A stretch of DNA of 64,000 bases from CAYWRZ01 sp964460845 (GTDB lineage Bacteria > Bacteroidota > Bacteroidia > Flavobacteriales_D > UBA2798): positions 1 through 64,000 of the forward strand of contig CAYWRZ010000003.1 in NCBI GenBank assembly GCA_964460845.1. Direction: 5' to 3'. Positions 16,795-26,126 of the stretch are shown here, piece by piece. Position 1 is the first letter of the stretch. The number at the start of each line of letters is the position of its first letter. The position numbers and the translations under genes were made by a program. The notes below the pieces were generated by a model. That model did no database searches, was not told the DNA's origin, and saw only the letters and a program-made list of their open reading frames with translations.

Positions 16795-17828
16795 AGCGAA
16801 AGGGATTCGAACACGCCCGAAAGCCGGTCTATCATCGTATCGTCTATATCGAGATGGGTCACCATGCGCACCTGCTGCGGCCCGAAAGCCACGGCTTTGA
16901 CCTGCTGTTTGGCGAGGGCAGATAGAAAGTTTGATACAGGCACACGCTCGTCGAGCGTAAACACTACGATATTGGTTTCGGCGGGTAGCATTTCGACTAC
17001 GTAAGGCAGTTTCGCCACTTTTTCGGCGATAAGCCTTGCACGGCGGTGATCTTCTTTGAGCCGATCGATGTGATGATCTATCGCGTATAATCCGGCTGCC
17101 GCGAGAAAACCCGCCTGCCGCATTCCGCCGCCCATTACCTTACGCATACGCCGGACACGGGTAATGTCTTGCTGCGTGCCAATCAATACCGAACCTACGG
17201 GCGTACCCAATCCTTTAGAAAGACAAAGGGAAATGGAATCGAAGGGCCGGGCATAGGTACGGTAATCCATTTGTGTCTCGACCAGGGCGTTGAACAATCG
17301 GGCGCCATCGAGGTGCAGCTTTAAGCCGTGCTGCCGGCATACTTCGGCAATGCGCTGTATTTCGGCCGGATCGTAAATGGCACCTCCGCCCCGGTTGGCG
17401 GTATCTTCGAGGCACACGAGCCTGCTCAAAGGCAGGTGCACATCGTTGGGGTTATTGATGCTTTGTTGCACATCGCCGGCAGTGAGCCGCCCGCGATTGC
17501 CCTCGGTAAGCTTTACCGAACAATGCGAATTGACGGCAATACCGCCGCCTTCATATTTATAGACATGCGCCTCGCGGTGACAAATCACTTCGCAACCCGG
17601 CTCGGTGTGCATGCGGATAGCCAGTTGGTTGGTCATGGTCCCCGAAGGACAAAACAGGCCTGCTTCTTTACCAAACAGCGCCGCCAATCGTTCTTCGAGC
17701 GCGTTGACCGAAGGGTCTTCTCGAAACACATCATCGCCCACTTCTGCGCCGAGCATGGCTTCTAACATTCCGGGAGTAGGACGTGTAACCGTGTCGCTGC
17801 GTAGATCGATCCATGTATGCTGTTCCAT
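16791..17828 (-). CDS. ltaE: Low-specificity L-threonine aldolase
   Basis: 345 aa. PLP-dependent fold type I. The PLP lysine is Lys205 in SLCLSKGLGTPVGS; Asp174 and Arg177 in LHLDGARLFNA hold the cofactor, and His87 in the CHREAHVYKYEGGG segment stacks on the ring. N-terminus DLRSDTVTRPTPGMLEAM is diagnostic. It cleaves L-threonine and L-allo-threonine to glycine and acetaldehyde in the cytoplasm. It begins 17 bp after the OmpA/TSP3 gene and overlaps a downstream lipoprotein gene by 4 bp. Confidence 0.95.
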   Translation of the reverse strand: MEQHTWIDLRSDTVTRPTPGMLEAMLGAEVGDDVFREDPSVNALEERLAALFGKEAGLFCPSGTMTNQLAIRMHTEPGCEVICHREAHVYKYEGGGIAVNSHCSVKLTEGNRGRLTAGDVQQSINNPNDVHLPLSRLVCLEDTANRGGGAIYDPAEIQRIAEVCRQHGLKLHLDGARLFNALVETQMDYRTYARPFDSISLCLSKGLGTPVGSVLIGTQQDITRVRRMRKVMGGGMRQAGFLAAAGLYAIDHHIDRLKEDHRRARLIAEKVAKLPYVVEMLPAETNIVVFTLDERVPVSNFLSALAKQQVKAVAFGPQQVRMVTHLDIDDTMIDRLSGVFESLSL

Positions 17829-17845
17829 GTGCGGCTTCTGTGTGG

Positions 17846-20347
17846 TTACTCGATTATGGTCATTTCCACCCGGCGGTTTTTCTGACGACCTTCTTCGGTA
17901 TCGTTGGGTGCAATCGGTTTGGTTTGTCCGTACCAGTTCACTTCAAAACGATTGGCATTAATTCCTTTTTTCACCAGGTAGTTTTTCACTGCGGTGGCCC
18001 GTTTTTTAGAAAGCTGAAGGTTCGAAGCGGCATTACCCACGTTATCGGTATGCCCCTCTATGCGCAGCTTCCAGCCGGGGTATTTTGTGAGCAGCTCCGC
18101 TAATCCGTCGAGCGCTACGTACGAATCGGTTTTGATCAGGTCTTTTCCGGTCGCAAACTCAAGGTTGTCGAAAGCTTTGTTCACCACTTCCTGCTCTTCT
18201 TCGGTAAGCACTACTGCCTGCGCTTCTTTCGGGAAACGGAATACATCGTCCGGATCGCGGAAGGCCATCTTACCCCGCAGGTCGGGACTGGTAATCATTG
18301 CTCTTGTAATGGTATCGCTGTAATGCCCCGAAATCCAAAACAGGGCTTCGGTGGGTTCGAACGATTCTTCAAAATTGAATTTCCCGTCTTGCAGCAAAGC
18401 CTTAGCCAATACGGTATTGCCCGGGCCCATACGCATAAGCGTTATTTCAGGGCAGCCTTGATTGCTAACAGGACCTGGCTCGTCGGGACAGCGGTCGTCG
18501 ATATCGCGCAGGCCGTCGCCATCGGTATCGGGGCAACCGTTAAATTCGGTGAGGCCGGGGGTTTCAGGACAATCGTCTTTCGGATCGGGAATGCCATCGC
18601 CGTCGGTGTCGGGACAGCCGTTAAAAGCCGCCAAACCGGGCACATCGGGGCACTCGTCGTTACGGTCGATGATGCCATCACCATCGCGATCGGGGCAACC
18701 GTTGTACTGGGGTAATCCGGCTTCGAGCGGACATTCGTCGCGCTTGTCGATGATGCCGTCGCCATCGGTATCAGGACAACCGTTAAATTCGCGAGGACCG
18801 GGTTCATCGGGGCATTCGTCTTCGGTATCGGGGATACCGTCGCCATCGCGGTCGGGGCAGCCGCTAAATTCCCACACACCGGGAATATCAATGCATTTAT
18901 CTTTTTTGTCGGAAACTTTATCGCCGTCGCGGTCGCGCGGTTTACCGTAGAGAATCGGTATTTTGAGCAGCACATGAAAATCGGCGCCGTAGATTGCTTT
19001 TTTGGTAAAATAAGGAATGATATTGGAAGTGCCCAGCATCAGCGGACCGACCCTTACGCCGGTACCTACGCCGAATATCCCCATCGAATTGTAATTGAGC
19101 GGCAGGTAAACTCCAAACCAGCGTGAATCCCAGCGCGGAGTAAGACTCAGCGTAGTCAGGTCATGAATTTTATCTTTGTTACGGCGGTGCTGGAAAGCAT
19201 AAAAAGAAGTGAAGTTGACGTACATATCTTTCCAGACATGGTAATCGACCTGCGCACTGAGCGCGGTAGGCAGGTTCATTTTGAAATTGGGATCGCTGCT
19301 GCGTTGTCCGAAACGGGCGCGAATGGTATCGTCGAAAGCCTGTATCGGTGTGCCGCTGAAATCCAGGTTACTCAGGTTCCAAAAATTGATATCGGCTGTA
19401 AAATCGTTACTGAGCTCGCCTTTCTTAAACTTGATGCCTCCTATGTCAATAGCTGAAAATCCGAGCTTTAGCTTATACTTATTCTGATCCCTTCTCCACA
19501 GATCGGTTTTACCGTCCATATCGTATTTATACTTCTGATACTGGGGTCGCCATTCATAGACTACTCCCAAATCGAAGCCCAGCGAAAAATTGGATACAAA
19601 CTGGTATTTAATGCTGTTTCCAGTCATCTCAAAATTAGTGGAATGCCCGTAGTTTACATCCGATTGAAAAAGTGAAAGCGTAGTATCGGTCGTAAATTCA
19701 TACTGCAGATCTTTCACAAAAAGATAGGCCGCCTGCAGGCCCTGCAACACTTTTACGCGCAGCGCACCTTTAAGGAAATGTTCGTTCCGATCCATGAGCA
19801 CCCGTCCGTAAGTAAGCCCGTATTCGGCCCAGCTCATCGTTTGCAGCGAAAGGTTTTTATTTTCGAGCCTTTGCAGCCAAAGCGGAGAATAGTTGAGTCC
19901 GTTGCGAATCAGTGTAGCCAGCTCGTCTTCGACCCCATCGACATTGGCATAGCTGCGAATGCGCCAGTTGAAAGCCAGCGCCGATTTAGAATTGAGCGTC
20001 ACCATGAAAGAAGGCAGCACGATTTGATTGCTGCCGTACAGCGAACGAGGCCCTTTTCCGCCCCGTGTCACAATATAATTGTCTTCAAAATCGGAATATT
20101 CGAAAGGATACACCCCTGCCGCGTCTTTCCGAAAAGCGCTTCCTTTTATACCCGCATAATTATTCGAGCCCGAAAGGCTGAAGCCTACCAGCGAGATATC
20201 CACTTTGAAACGGCTGTCCACTATCGAAGCGGGTTGCAGGTCAATACCGGCTACCCCAGCATAGTTACTGTTGGAAAACCCAAGAAAGTCCTGCGCAGAA
20301 AGTGTAGAAGCAGAAAGCAGAAAAAACAGGAGGTAAAGTTTTCTCAT
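17846..20347 (-). CDS. Outer-membrane beta-barrel protein with thrombospondin type 3 repeats and OmpA domain
   Basis: 833 aa. Signal peptide 1-18 (STLSAQ). Residues about 20-465 are a beta-barrel-like region of the DUF5723 type (alternating hydrophobic strands, FSNSNYAGVAGIDLQPASI at the start). Residues 472-633 are six 27-residue calcium-binding thrombospondin type 3 repeats, each D-x-DGD-x-x-D-x-x-D-x-CP...GCP. The C-terminal OmpA domain (about 725-833) has the peptidoglycan-binding motif EGHTDNVGNAASNLQLSKKRA. So a barrel in the outer membrane is joined by a stiff calcium-stabilised spacer to a peptidoglycan anchor. A near-consensus TACTTTTC lies upstream of the ATG. Confidence 0.9.
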   Translation of the reverse strand: MRKLYLLFFLLSASTLSAQDFLGFSNSNYAGVAGIDLQPASIVDSRFKVDISLVGFSLSGSNNYAGIKGSAFRKDAAGVYPFEYSDFEDNYIVTRGGKGPRSLYGSNQIVLPSFMVTLNSKSALAFNWRIRSYANVDGVEDELATLIRNGLNYSPLWLQRLENKNLSLQTMSWAEYGLTYGRVLMDRNEHFLKGALRVKVLQGLQAAYLFVKDLQYEFTTDTTLSLFQSDVNYGHSTNFEMTGNSIKYQFVSNFSLGFDLGVVYEWRPQYQKYKYDMDGKTDLWRRDQNKYKLKLGFSAIDIGGIKFKKGELSNDFTADINFWNLSNLDFSGTPIQAFDDTIRARFGQRSSDPNFKMNLPTALSAQVDYHVWKDMYVNFTSFYAFQHRRNKDKIHDLTTLSLTPRWDSRWFGVYLPLNYNSMGIFGVGTGVRVGPLMLGTSNIIPYFTKKAIYGADFHVLLKIPILYGKPRDRDGDKVSDKKDKCIDIPGVWEFSGCPDRDGDGIPDTEDECPDEPGPREFNGCPDTDGDGIIDKRDECPLEAGLPQYNGCPDRDGDGIIDRNDECPDVPGLAAFNGCPDTDGDGIPDPKDDCPETPGLTEFNGCPDTDGDGLRDIDDRCPDEPGPVSNQGCPEITLMRMGPGNTVLAKALLQDGKFNFEESFEPTEALFWISGHYSDTITRAMITSPDLRGKMAFRDPDDVFRFPKEAQAVVLTEEEQEVVNKAFDNLEFATGKDLIKTDSYVALDGLAELLTKYPGWKLRIEGHTDNVGNAASNLQLSKKRATAVKNYLVKKGINANRFEVNWYGQTKPIAPNDTEEGRQKNRRVEMTIIE
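18449..18934. repeat. Six tandem 81-bp units encoding thrombospondin type 3 repeats
   Basis: The units encode residues 472-633 of the OmpA-family protein with a strict 27-residue period. They are diverged at the DNA level but keep the Asp and Cys codons. Because of the repeat composition the opposite strand is also open for 160 codons, which is an artefact. Confidence 0.9.
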
Positions 20348-20445
20348 AAAAAAGCATTTACAGAGCTACGTGATAATTCCTTTCGAAAAGTAAGATCTTC
20401 CGATACAGCAAGCAAGATGTAAGGAGAAAGAAATGTGCGGAATTT

Positions 20446-23175
20446 TCAATTAAACGAATAACAGAAAATCCGCCTGCCTCCGCTGCCCGTCACTACCTCG
20501 TAGAGTCCGTCGCGGTTAATATCAGCCAGGCTGAATGCCGTACGTCCCATCAACGGGAAACGGGGGTGCAAAGCGGCCCGGTTTTGCAGCACGACAATTT
20601 CGCCCGTGGCGGGAATACGCAATCCGATGCGCACGGTCCCGTCTCTGAGCGGGAACACCATCAATTCACCTACAGGTGCTTCAGCCGGGCGGTATTCGCC
20701 TACGGTTTTCCCATCCCAGGTACAAATGCGCACCAGCCCCGAATCGAGTACAATAATCTCTTCCTGCGGCGACTCCGAATAGGCTTCGGCCATCACAAAA
20801 CGGTGATCCGAGCCGAGGATTCCGATAGCGGCCGTATCGGTATTTCCCGAAAAATAGAGCTTACACACTTTCCCCGAAACGGTCGAATAAATAATCCGCG
20901 TGGTCTCGATATTTTTTCCGGGCTCAAGTCGTATGGGGTTGATACTGCGATCTTCAATTTTTGCAGGTACTGTATAGCGCGATTTTCCTTTGCGATCGAG
21001 CACGTAAAGGTTACCGTTCACATCGCAGGCAAAAATATAATCTTTACGATCGATGCGGAAGAAAACGGGTGACTCGGTAATTTCGGCTTCCGCTCCTTCA
21101 AACTCCCAGCCTGTAAGGCGCTGACCGGTTTTCTCGTAATTGAGAATATGCCGGCCGGCCGGGATAAAAATGCGGTAAGTGCCGTTGTTTTCGTAATCGA
21201 ATACCGCCGGAGAGCCGGTAACCTGTGTGCGCAGATCGACCGGGAAACCTTCCAAATCATTGCCTTTGAGATCGATCAGATGCAATTGAGACTGTGTACA
21301 GAAAAGCAGTTGCAGCTTGCCGTTGCCGAAATAATCTATCTGCCTGATAAGCCCGGTTATTTTCTCTTCGAGCGGCTTTTTCCATTGTATTTCACCCTGG
21401 TTGGAAATGTGATACAGGGTATAGGCATCGTCTTGCAGGATAATATCGTCGGTACCGGTAATGTGATTGTGTACGTAGTGCGCAGGGCTGCTCAGGGTGG
21501 TATCGAGCACCAGCTCCCATAAGGCTTTCGAATCCTGCTTTCCGGTGGCGTTGAAACGCAGGTACAGGTTGTTGTAAAACAAGCCTCTTCCATTTTGGGC
21601 CACCTGCCAGGCAAAGGCATCGAAGCGTTCCCGCAAAGCCGATTTTTCTTCGACCGCTTTTAGCCACGCAGGACTAAGCACAGCACGCAAGAGCGGCATT
21701 ACCCGTTGCGGATTTATGTACAGCATTAGGTTAGCGCGATCGGAAAGGTGTTGCGAAACAAAATTGTGGTACGTAATGTTTTTGCCCAGGCTCCTGTCGG
21801 CTCCTATATCGATGAGGTAATTTTCGAGCGCTTCGCCCGAATTGGCAAACACGATAAAATCGCCCTGCCTTACAAAATACGGACTGTTAATGCCCGATAA
21901 GGGAGCACCAAACAGCAGACCGAAAATCCCCCCGGCCTGAAGGCGATAAGGCGTGTATTCGTTAAAGGTCGTGTCGCCCGAAAGCTTGGCTGCCAGCGCC
22001 TGCAAAGGACGTGTAGGCTCTTCCGTTTCGTTGATTTTTACGGCGAGAAACTGCTGTCCGTTCAGATCGGGATTATCGGCCGAGGCGGTAGAAAACAGCA
22101 CCATTTCGCTGCCCATCCACGACAAGATCCCTTCGCGCACATTGCAATCGCATTCGAGATTAAACGCATTAATCGCTTGCTGGTGCGCGTCTAATCGCCC
22201 TGTACGTTCCAACCAGCGTTCATATCCTGCATGAAAGCTCTCTCCGTCCTGCACGCCTATCCATACAAAAGCAGACGTGTTTTCGGGCAATATCGGGGAA
22301 GCGGTAAACGACTGCGGCGCATGTGCCGAAAAGACCGAAAGAAAAGAAAGGTGGGCTGAGTCGATGGCCGAAAAGCCGTTGAAAGAAAGCGTACCTGAAG
22401 CGATGCTCAGATCAAGCTCCGAAAAAAGGGCGTAAGGTTTCAGCATACCAATCCATTCCTGCGCTTCGGGAAGAAAAGCCGAAGAGAGGTAGGCCCCAAA
22501 TACTTTATGAATTACCACTACCGCCGCTGCCGCGTTGGGATCAAGGGTTTGGTACACCGCTTCAAAACCCTCCGTTTCCCGGATCGATTTGCCGCTTTCG
22601 AGATGCCCGATTACCGCTTCGGCCAGGGTAGCCGACGAAGCCAGCGAAGCCGTGCCGTTTTTGAGTACCAGAAAATATTCCTTGTTTTTCACGGCAATGC
22701 GATAGATCACATCCGTTTTGACCCTACGCAGCACCTGACTACCGTTTTGCCCAAAAGCCTTCGCCACCTGATCGGGTACCGCTGCATCTTCCCAGGCCTT
22801 GCCTGTAGCGGTAAAAAGCCATTCGGTAGCCTTGTCGCCCTGCGGATGAATGGAAAATACTATCGGTTGCCCTGCCAGCAAACGTACAAACACCGGATCG
22901 TGCCGGATAAGCGAATCGAGCTGCTTACCTGCCGATTCGAGCTCCTGAAGAAACGCCTCACTTTTAAGCTCGTTCCACATTAGGTTACCGCCCGAGAGCG
23001 TTTTCCAAAGCGCCGAAAAATCGTGAAACTGCACAGCCAGCGCTGCCGTTGGCGGCACGGCATCAATGGCCTGTTGCTCCGACGAAGACAAACGAAGAAA
23101 GTAGCGGTAGCCTAACCAAGCTGTGCCGGAAAGCAGCGCTACCAAAAGTATATAACCAAGGATTCGGCGTAACAT
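20446..23175 (-). CDS. Membrane-anchored DUF3352-like protein with C-terminal beta-propeller-like region
   Basis: 909 aa. One N-terminal membrane segment (residues 5-26), no cleavage site, so the bulk should face the periplasm. Residues about 35-560 resemble DUF3352-type proteins (AVPPTAALAVQFHDFSALW and repeated segments about an accounted residual value), and residues about 575-909 look like repeated beta-propeller blades (GEIQWKKPLEEKITGLIRQI, GNLYVLDRKGKSRYTVPAKI, FSLADINRDGLYEVVTGSGG), with FG-GAP-like D-x-NRDG calcium motifs. No catalytic site seen. Function unknown; the propeller suggests binding to another protein or a polymer. Exact -7 box upstream. Confidence 0.65.
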   Translation of the reverse strand: MLRRILGYILLVALLSGTAWLGYRYFLRLSSSEQQAIDAVPPTAALAVQFHDFSALWKTLSGGNLMWNELKSEAFLQELESAGKQLDSLIRHDPVFVRLLAGQPIVFSIHPQGDKATEWLFTATGKAWEDAAVPDQVAKAFGQNGSQVLRRVKTDVIYRIAVKNKEYFLVLKNGTASLASSATLAEAVIGHLESGKSIRETEGFEAVYQTLDPNAAAAVVVIHKVFGAYLSSAFLPEAQEWIGMLKPYALFSELDLSIASGTLSFNGFSAIDSAHLSFLSVFSAHAPQSFTASPILPENTSAFVWIGVQDGESFHAGYERWLERTGRLDAHQQAINAFNLECDCNVREGILSWMGSEMVLFSTASADNPDLNGQQFLAVKINETEEPTRPLQALAAKLSGDTTFNEYTPYRLQAGGIFGLLFGAPLSGINSPYFVRQGDFIVFANSGEALENYLIDIGADRSLGKNITYHNFVSQHLSDRANLMLYINPQRVMPLLRAVLSPAWLKAVEEKSALRERFDAFAWQVAQNGRGLFYNNLYLRFNATGKQDSKALWELVLDTTLSSPAHYVHNHITGTDDIILQDDAYTLYHISNQGEIQWKKPLEEKITGLIRQIDYFGNGKLQLLFCTQSQLHLIDLKGNDLEGFPVDLRTQVTGSPAVFDYENNGTYRIFIPAGRHILNYEKTGQRLTGWEFEGAEAEITESPVFFRIDRKDYIFACDVNGNLYVLDRKGKSRYTVPAKIEDRSINPIRLEPGKNIETTRIIYSTVSGKVCKLYFSGNTDTAAIGILGSDHRFVMAEAYSESPQEEIIVLDSGLVRICTWDGKTVGEYRPAEAPVGELMVFPLRDGTVRIGLRIPATGEIVVLQNRAALHPRFPLMGRTAFSLADINRDGLYEVVTGSGGRRIFCYSFN

Positions 23176-23201
23176 GAAATAATGGAAAAAGGTAGGACAT
23201 C

Positions 23202-23209
23202 CAAAGTTA
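23202..23209 (-). promoter_or_regulatory. -7 box TAACTTTG for the DUF3352-like gene
   Basis: Exact TAnnTTTG match on the minus strand, 26 bp upstream of the ATG at 23175. Confidence 0.6.
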
Positions 23210-23273
23210 GAGCAAATGCAGCAAGGCAGGTTCTTACTGCCTGCAATGTATAAACAGAGGGCTGTGCAAAAGC

Positions 23274-23873
23274 TTACAAGGGCAAACGAAGCTGCGGAGG
23301 CAACAGGGTAAAGCTCTGTCGGTGATAGCGTGTAGCACCGTGCTGCGCAATGGCGAGGCGGTGTGCAGGAGTAGGATATCCTTTGTTAGAAAGCCAGTTG
23401 TATTGGGGGTATTCTTGGTGCAGGTGGTCCATGTGATCGTCGCGAAAGGTTTTGGCCAAAATAGAAGCAGCCGCGATAGAGAGGTAAATGCCATCGCCTT
23501 TTATAATGCAATGGTGTGGCGTCTGCCGATAAGGCTTAAAACGGTTACCGTCAACCAAAATCAGCCCGGGTTGTTGCCCAAGCGATTCCAGCGCACGATG
23601 CATGGCCAAAAAAGAGGCGTTGAGAATATTTATTTCATCGATTTCGGTTTCGCTGGCAAATCCTACCGCCCAGGCCAGGGCTTTTTCGGTGATTTCTTCG
23701 CGCAATTCGTAGCGTGCACGCGCATGAAGCTGCTTGGAATCGTTGAGCCATTTGTGCCTGAACCGCGGCGGAAGAATCACCGCGGCGGCTACTACCGGAC
23801 CCGCGAGGCAGCCGCGACCGGCTTCGTCGCAACCCGCTTCTATACTTCCTTTGCTATAACAAGCCTTTAGCAT
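23274..23873 (-). CDS. rnhB: Ribonuclease HII
   Basis: 199 aa from ATG 23873 (MLKACYSKGSIEAGCDEAGRG). The catalytic acidic residues are Asp16 and Glu17 in DEAGRG, Asp108 in LILVDG, and the Asp pair at 145-146 in KTFRDDHM; the SILAKTFRD motif is standard. It removes ribonucleotides and RNA primers from DNA-RNA hybrids. The start overlaps the end of the upstream glycosyltransferase gene by 20 bp, in another frame; a TTG two codons further up is an alternative. Confidence 0.95.
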   Translation of the reverse strand: MLKACYSKGSIEAGCDEAGRGCLAGPVVAAAVILPPRFRHKWLNDSKQLHARARYELREEITEKALAWAVGFASETEIDEINILNASFLAMHRALESLGQQPGLILVDGNRFKPYRQTPHHCIIKGDGIYLSIAAASILAKTFRDDHMDHLHQEYPQYNWLSNKGYPTPAHRLAIAQHGATRYHRQSFTLLPPQLRLPL

Positions 23874-24993
23874 GAGCAAGCGTGGTTAGTGAATTCCAAA
23901 GTCCGTCGGCCGTATTTTGCCAATCGAAACGGGTAGCGCGTTGTTTTCCTTTTTGAATAAGCGTGGTCCGCAATCCGGTATCGGCACTCATTTGATGGAG
24001 CGCCGCCGCGATCGCATCGACCGAAAAGGGGTCGCAGAGCAAAGCGGCATCGCCGGCCACTTCGGGCAGGGCCGTCACATTAGAAGTGATCACCGGCACC
24101 CCGCATTGCATGGCTTCTACTAAGGGCAGGCCGAATCCTTCGAAATAGCTGACAAAAGCCAGGGCGGTAGCCGCACCCAGGGCGGCATTGAGATCGGGCG
24201 TAGTCAGGTGTCCCGAGAAAATCACTTCTTCGCGGTATTCCATTTGCCGATAGGCTTCTTCAATGCTTTTGTTCCAAAAATATTTATCGCCTATAATGAG
24301 TAATTTTTCGGGCGTATCGGTTTGCTTTTTAACCCGATCGAAAGCGGCAAAGAGCCGGGCCAGGTTTTTACGCGGATGCAGCGCTCCTACAAACACAAAA
24401 TAAGGTGAGCCTCCCGAAAATTTCGCGCGGGCAGCCGTTTTTTCCGCTTCGGTAAGCGATCGGAGATCGGAACTTATTCCGTTGTAAGCCACGTCGATAT
24501 TATCGGGTGAAATGCCATAGCAGTCCACAATATCCTGTTTTGAGAATTCGGAAATTGTGCAGATACGTCCGGCCTTACGCGCAAAAAGCGGAAAATAATG
24601 GCGGTAATATTTTCGGGCGCTGCGGGGAAGATCTTCCGGAAAATGCTCAAAATTCAGATCATGAATAACCGCTACGGAAGGCACTTGCGAAGAAAGGCTC
24701 AGGTATCCGTCGGGCGACAAAAAAATATCGGCTTTATGACGGCGCAGCATAAAAGGCACGGCATATTCGAACCAAAGGTAAAAAAGCCAGGGGTGACGCG
24801 CCGGAGGATACAGCACCAGCGGAGTAATGTTGTCGCTGAAAATAAACCGCTTGTCGTACGGACGGTCAAAGAAAAAAAGAAACTGGTGCTCAGGATGCTG
24901 CGTAGTAATTCGGCGCAGGGTCTCGAAGCTGTACCTGCCGAAGCCTTCCATCTTATGAGGGAGTAAAAAACGGGTGTTGACCGCTATACGCAT
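23854..24993 (-). CDS. Glycosyltransferase family 4 (GT-B fold)
   Basis: 379 aa from ATG 24993 (MRIAVNTRFLLPHKMEGFGRY); the frame continues upstream but conserved sequence begins here, and a near-perfect -7 box (TATATTCG, 25000-25007) sits 6 nt before this ATG. The C-terminal GT4 motifs are clear: VFVGALHPRKNLARLF near 224 and the E-x7-E donor-site motif in SYFEGFGLPLVEAMQCGVPVI. It transfers a sugar from a nucleotide or activated donor onto a growing surface glycan, on the cytoplasmic side. The divergent wzz and O-antigen ligase genes point to LPS O-antigen or a similar polysaccharide. Sugar specificity unknown. Confidence 0.88.
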   Translation of the reverse strand: MRIAVNTRFLLPHKMEGFGRYSFETLRRITTQHPEHQFLFFFDRPYDKRFIFSDNITPLVLYPPARHPWLFYLWFEYAVPFMLRRHKADIFLSPDGYLSLSSQVPSVAVIHDLNFEHFPEDLPRSARKYYRHYFPLFARKAGRICTISEFSKQDIVDCYGISPDNIDVAYNGISSDLRSLTEAEKTAARAKFSGGSPYFVFVGALHPRKNLARLFAAFDRVKKQTDTPEKLLIIGDKYFWNKSIEEAYRQMEYREEVIFSGHLTTPDLNAALGAATALAFVSYFEGFGLPLVEAMQCGVPVITSNVTALPEVAGDAALLCDPFSVDAIAAALHQMSADTGLRTTLIQKGKQRATRFDWQNTADGLWNSLTTLAHAKGLL

Positions 24994-25077
24994 CGCCTGC
25001 GAATATACGCAGTATTTGCCAGCGTGCGAGTTAGGGAACGGCTTTTGAAAAACACCCCCGAAAGCGCATATTTTGTG

Positions 25078-25085
25078 TACTTTTG
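25078..25085 (+). promoter_or_regulatory. -7 box TACTTTTG for the wzz-like gene
   Basis: Exact TAnnTTTG match 18 bp upstream of the ATG at 25104. An in-frame TTG at 25083 is part of this box and is not the start. Confidence 0.65.
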
Positions 25086-25103
25086 GCAAAATTCCAAAAG
25101 GCT

Positions 25104-26117
25104 ATGAAAACGTCTGGCTCACCCAACGGATTTGATTCGACCACTCTTTTGCTGCTGCTGTGGAAATGGCGCTGGCGCATTCTGATTGTACTTATCGCTA
25201 CCGTAATCGGGGCTTCGGCGGTATCGTTGCTGATACGCGAAAAGTACAAATCGACGGCTATTATTTTCCCTGCCAAGTCAAATACGGTCGTGTTAGGTAA
25301 AAAATTTAATGTGTCGCAAGACATTAACCAGTTTGGTGAAGAAGAAGAAGCCGAGCAGGCACTCCAGATTCTTAATTCGGCACAGGTACGCGATCGCATC
25401 ATTGCCCGTTACGATCTGATGCGGCATTACGGTATCGACACCACTTCAAAATTCAAGAATACCGCGCTGGTCAAAGAATATCATGCTAACGTAAAATGTT
25501 CGCGTACCCGTTTCGGGTCGATCACCATCGAGGTGCTCGATTACAGCCCCGATACGGCGGCGCTCATCGCCAACGACATTGCCAGGCTGCTCGATTCGGC
25601 CAAAAACAAAATGCTGCACGAACGGGCTATGGAAGCCTTTCTCATTATCGAAAAGGAGTACCTCGAGCTGCAAGACGAGATCAAGCAACTTACCGACACC
25701 ATGACCCGCCTGAGCGAGCTGGGAGTAGTGGGTAGCTCGCAGGAGCAGGCCTCCTTGATAGAATCGTACGGCCACAGGCTGAACGATCGCAACCCTGACA
25801 AGATTAAGGAACTCGAAGAGCAGATCAACATCAACCGCAAATACCGCGTAGCCTATAGCTCTTTTGCCGAACAGGCCGAGCTGAAAAACAAGCGTCAGGA
25901 CGAAATGGAAGCGACGTATATGCAGGCAAAGGTGGATGCTACCAAACCCATTTCTCATAAGTTTGAAGTCGAGCCTGCTACCAAAGCCGAGAAAAAGGCT
26001 TATCCCATACGCTGGCTCATCGTATTTATTTCGACCGTTTCGGCTTTGTTCTTTATGATCTTCCTGATTATCGTCATTGAAAAGATCAAGGAGCTGAAAC
26101 AGCAGTCTCAATCCTAA
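25104..26117 (+). CDS. Wzz-type polysaccharide chain-length determinant / co-polymerase
   Basis: 337 aa from ATG 25104. Two membrane segments frame a periplasmic coiled-coil domain: TM1 around residues 20-43 (RWRILIVLIATVIGASAVSLLI) and TM2 around 297-320 (WLIVFISTVSALFFMIFLIIVIEK). The sequence just before TM2 is Pro-containing (AYPIRW), as is usual in Wzz proteins. The family sets the length of polymerised surface polysaccharide. It has no tyrosine-kinase domain. The O-antigen ligase gene begins 9 bp downstream, so both are in one operon. Confidence 0.85.
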   Translation: MKTSGSPNGFDSTTLLLLLWKWRWRILIVLIATVIGASAVSLLIREKYKSTAIIFPAKSNTVVLGKKFNVSQDINQFGEEEEAEQALQILNSAQVRDRIIARYDLMRHYGIDTTSKFKNTALVKEYHANVKCSRTRFGSITIEVLDYSPDTAALIANDIARLLDSAKNKMLHERAMEAFLIIEKEYLELQDEIKQLTDTMTRLSELGVVGSSQEQASLIESYGHRLNDRNPDKIKELEEQININRKYRVAYSSFAEQAELKNKRQDEMEATYMQAKVDATKPISHKFEVEPATKAEKKAYPIRWLIVFISTVSALFFMIFLIIVIEKIKELKQQSQS

Positions 26118-26126
26118 GCATTTCCC

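Noticed and set aside
18462..18950. Long plus-strand open frame over the TSP3 repeats, and the idea that the repeats might be a CRISPR array
   Set aside because: The period of 81 bp with no unique spacers equals 27 codons of a protein repeat; the antisense frame is open only because of the repeated codons.
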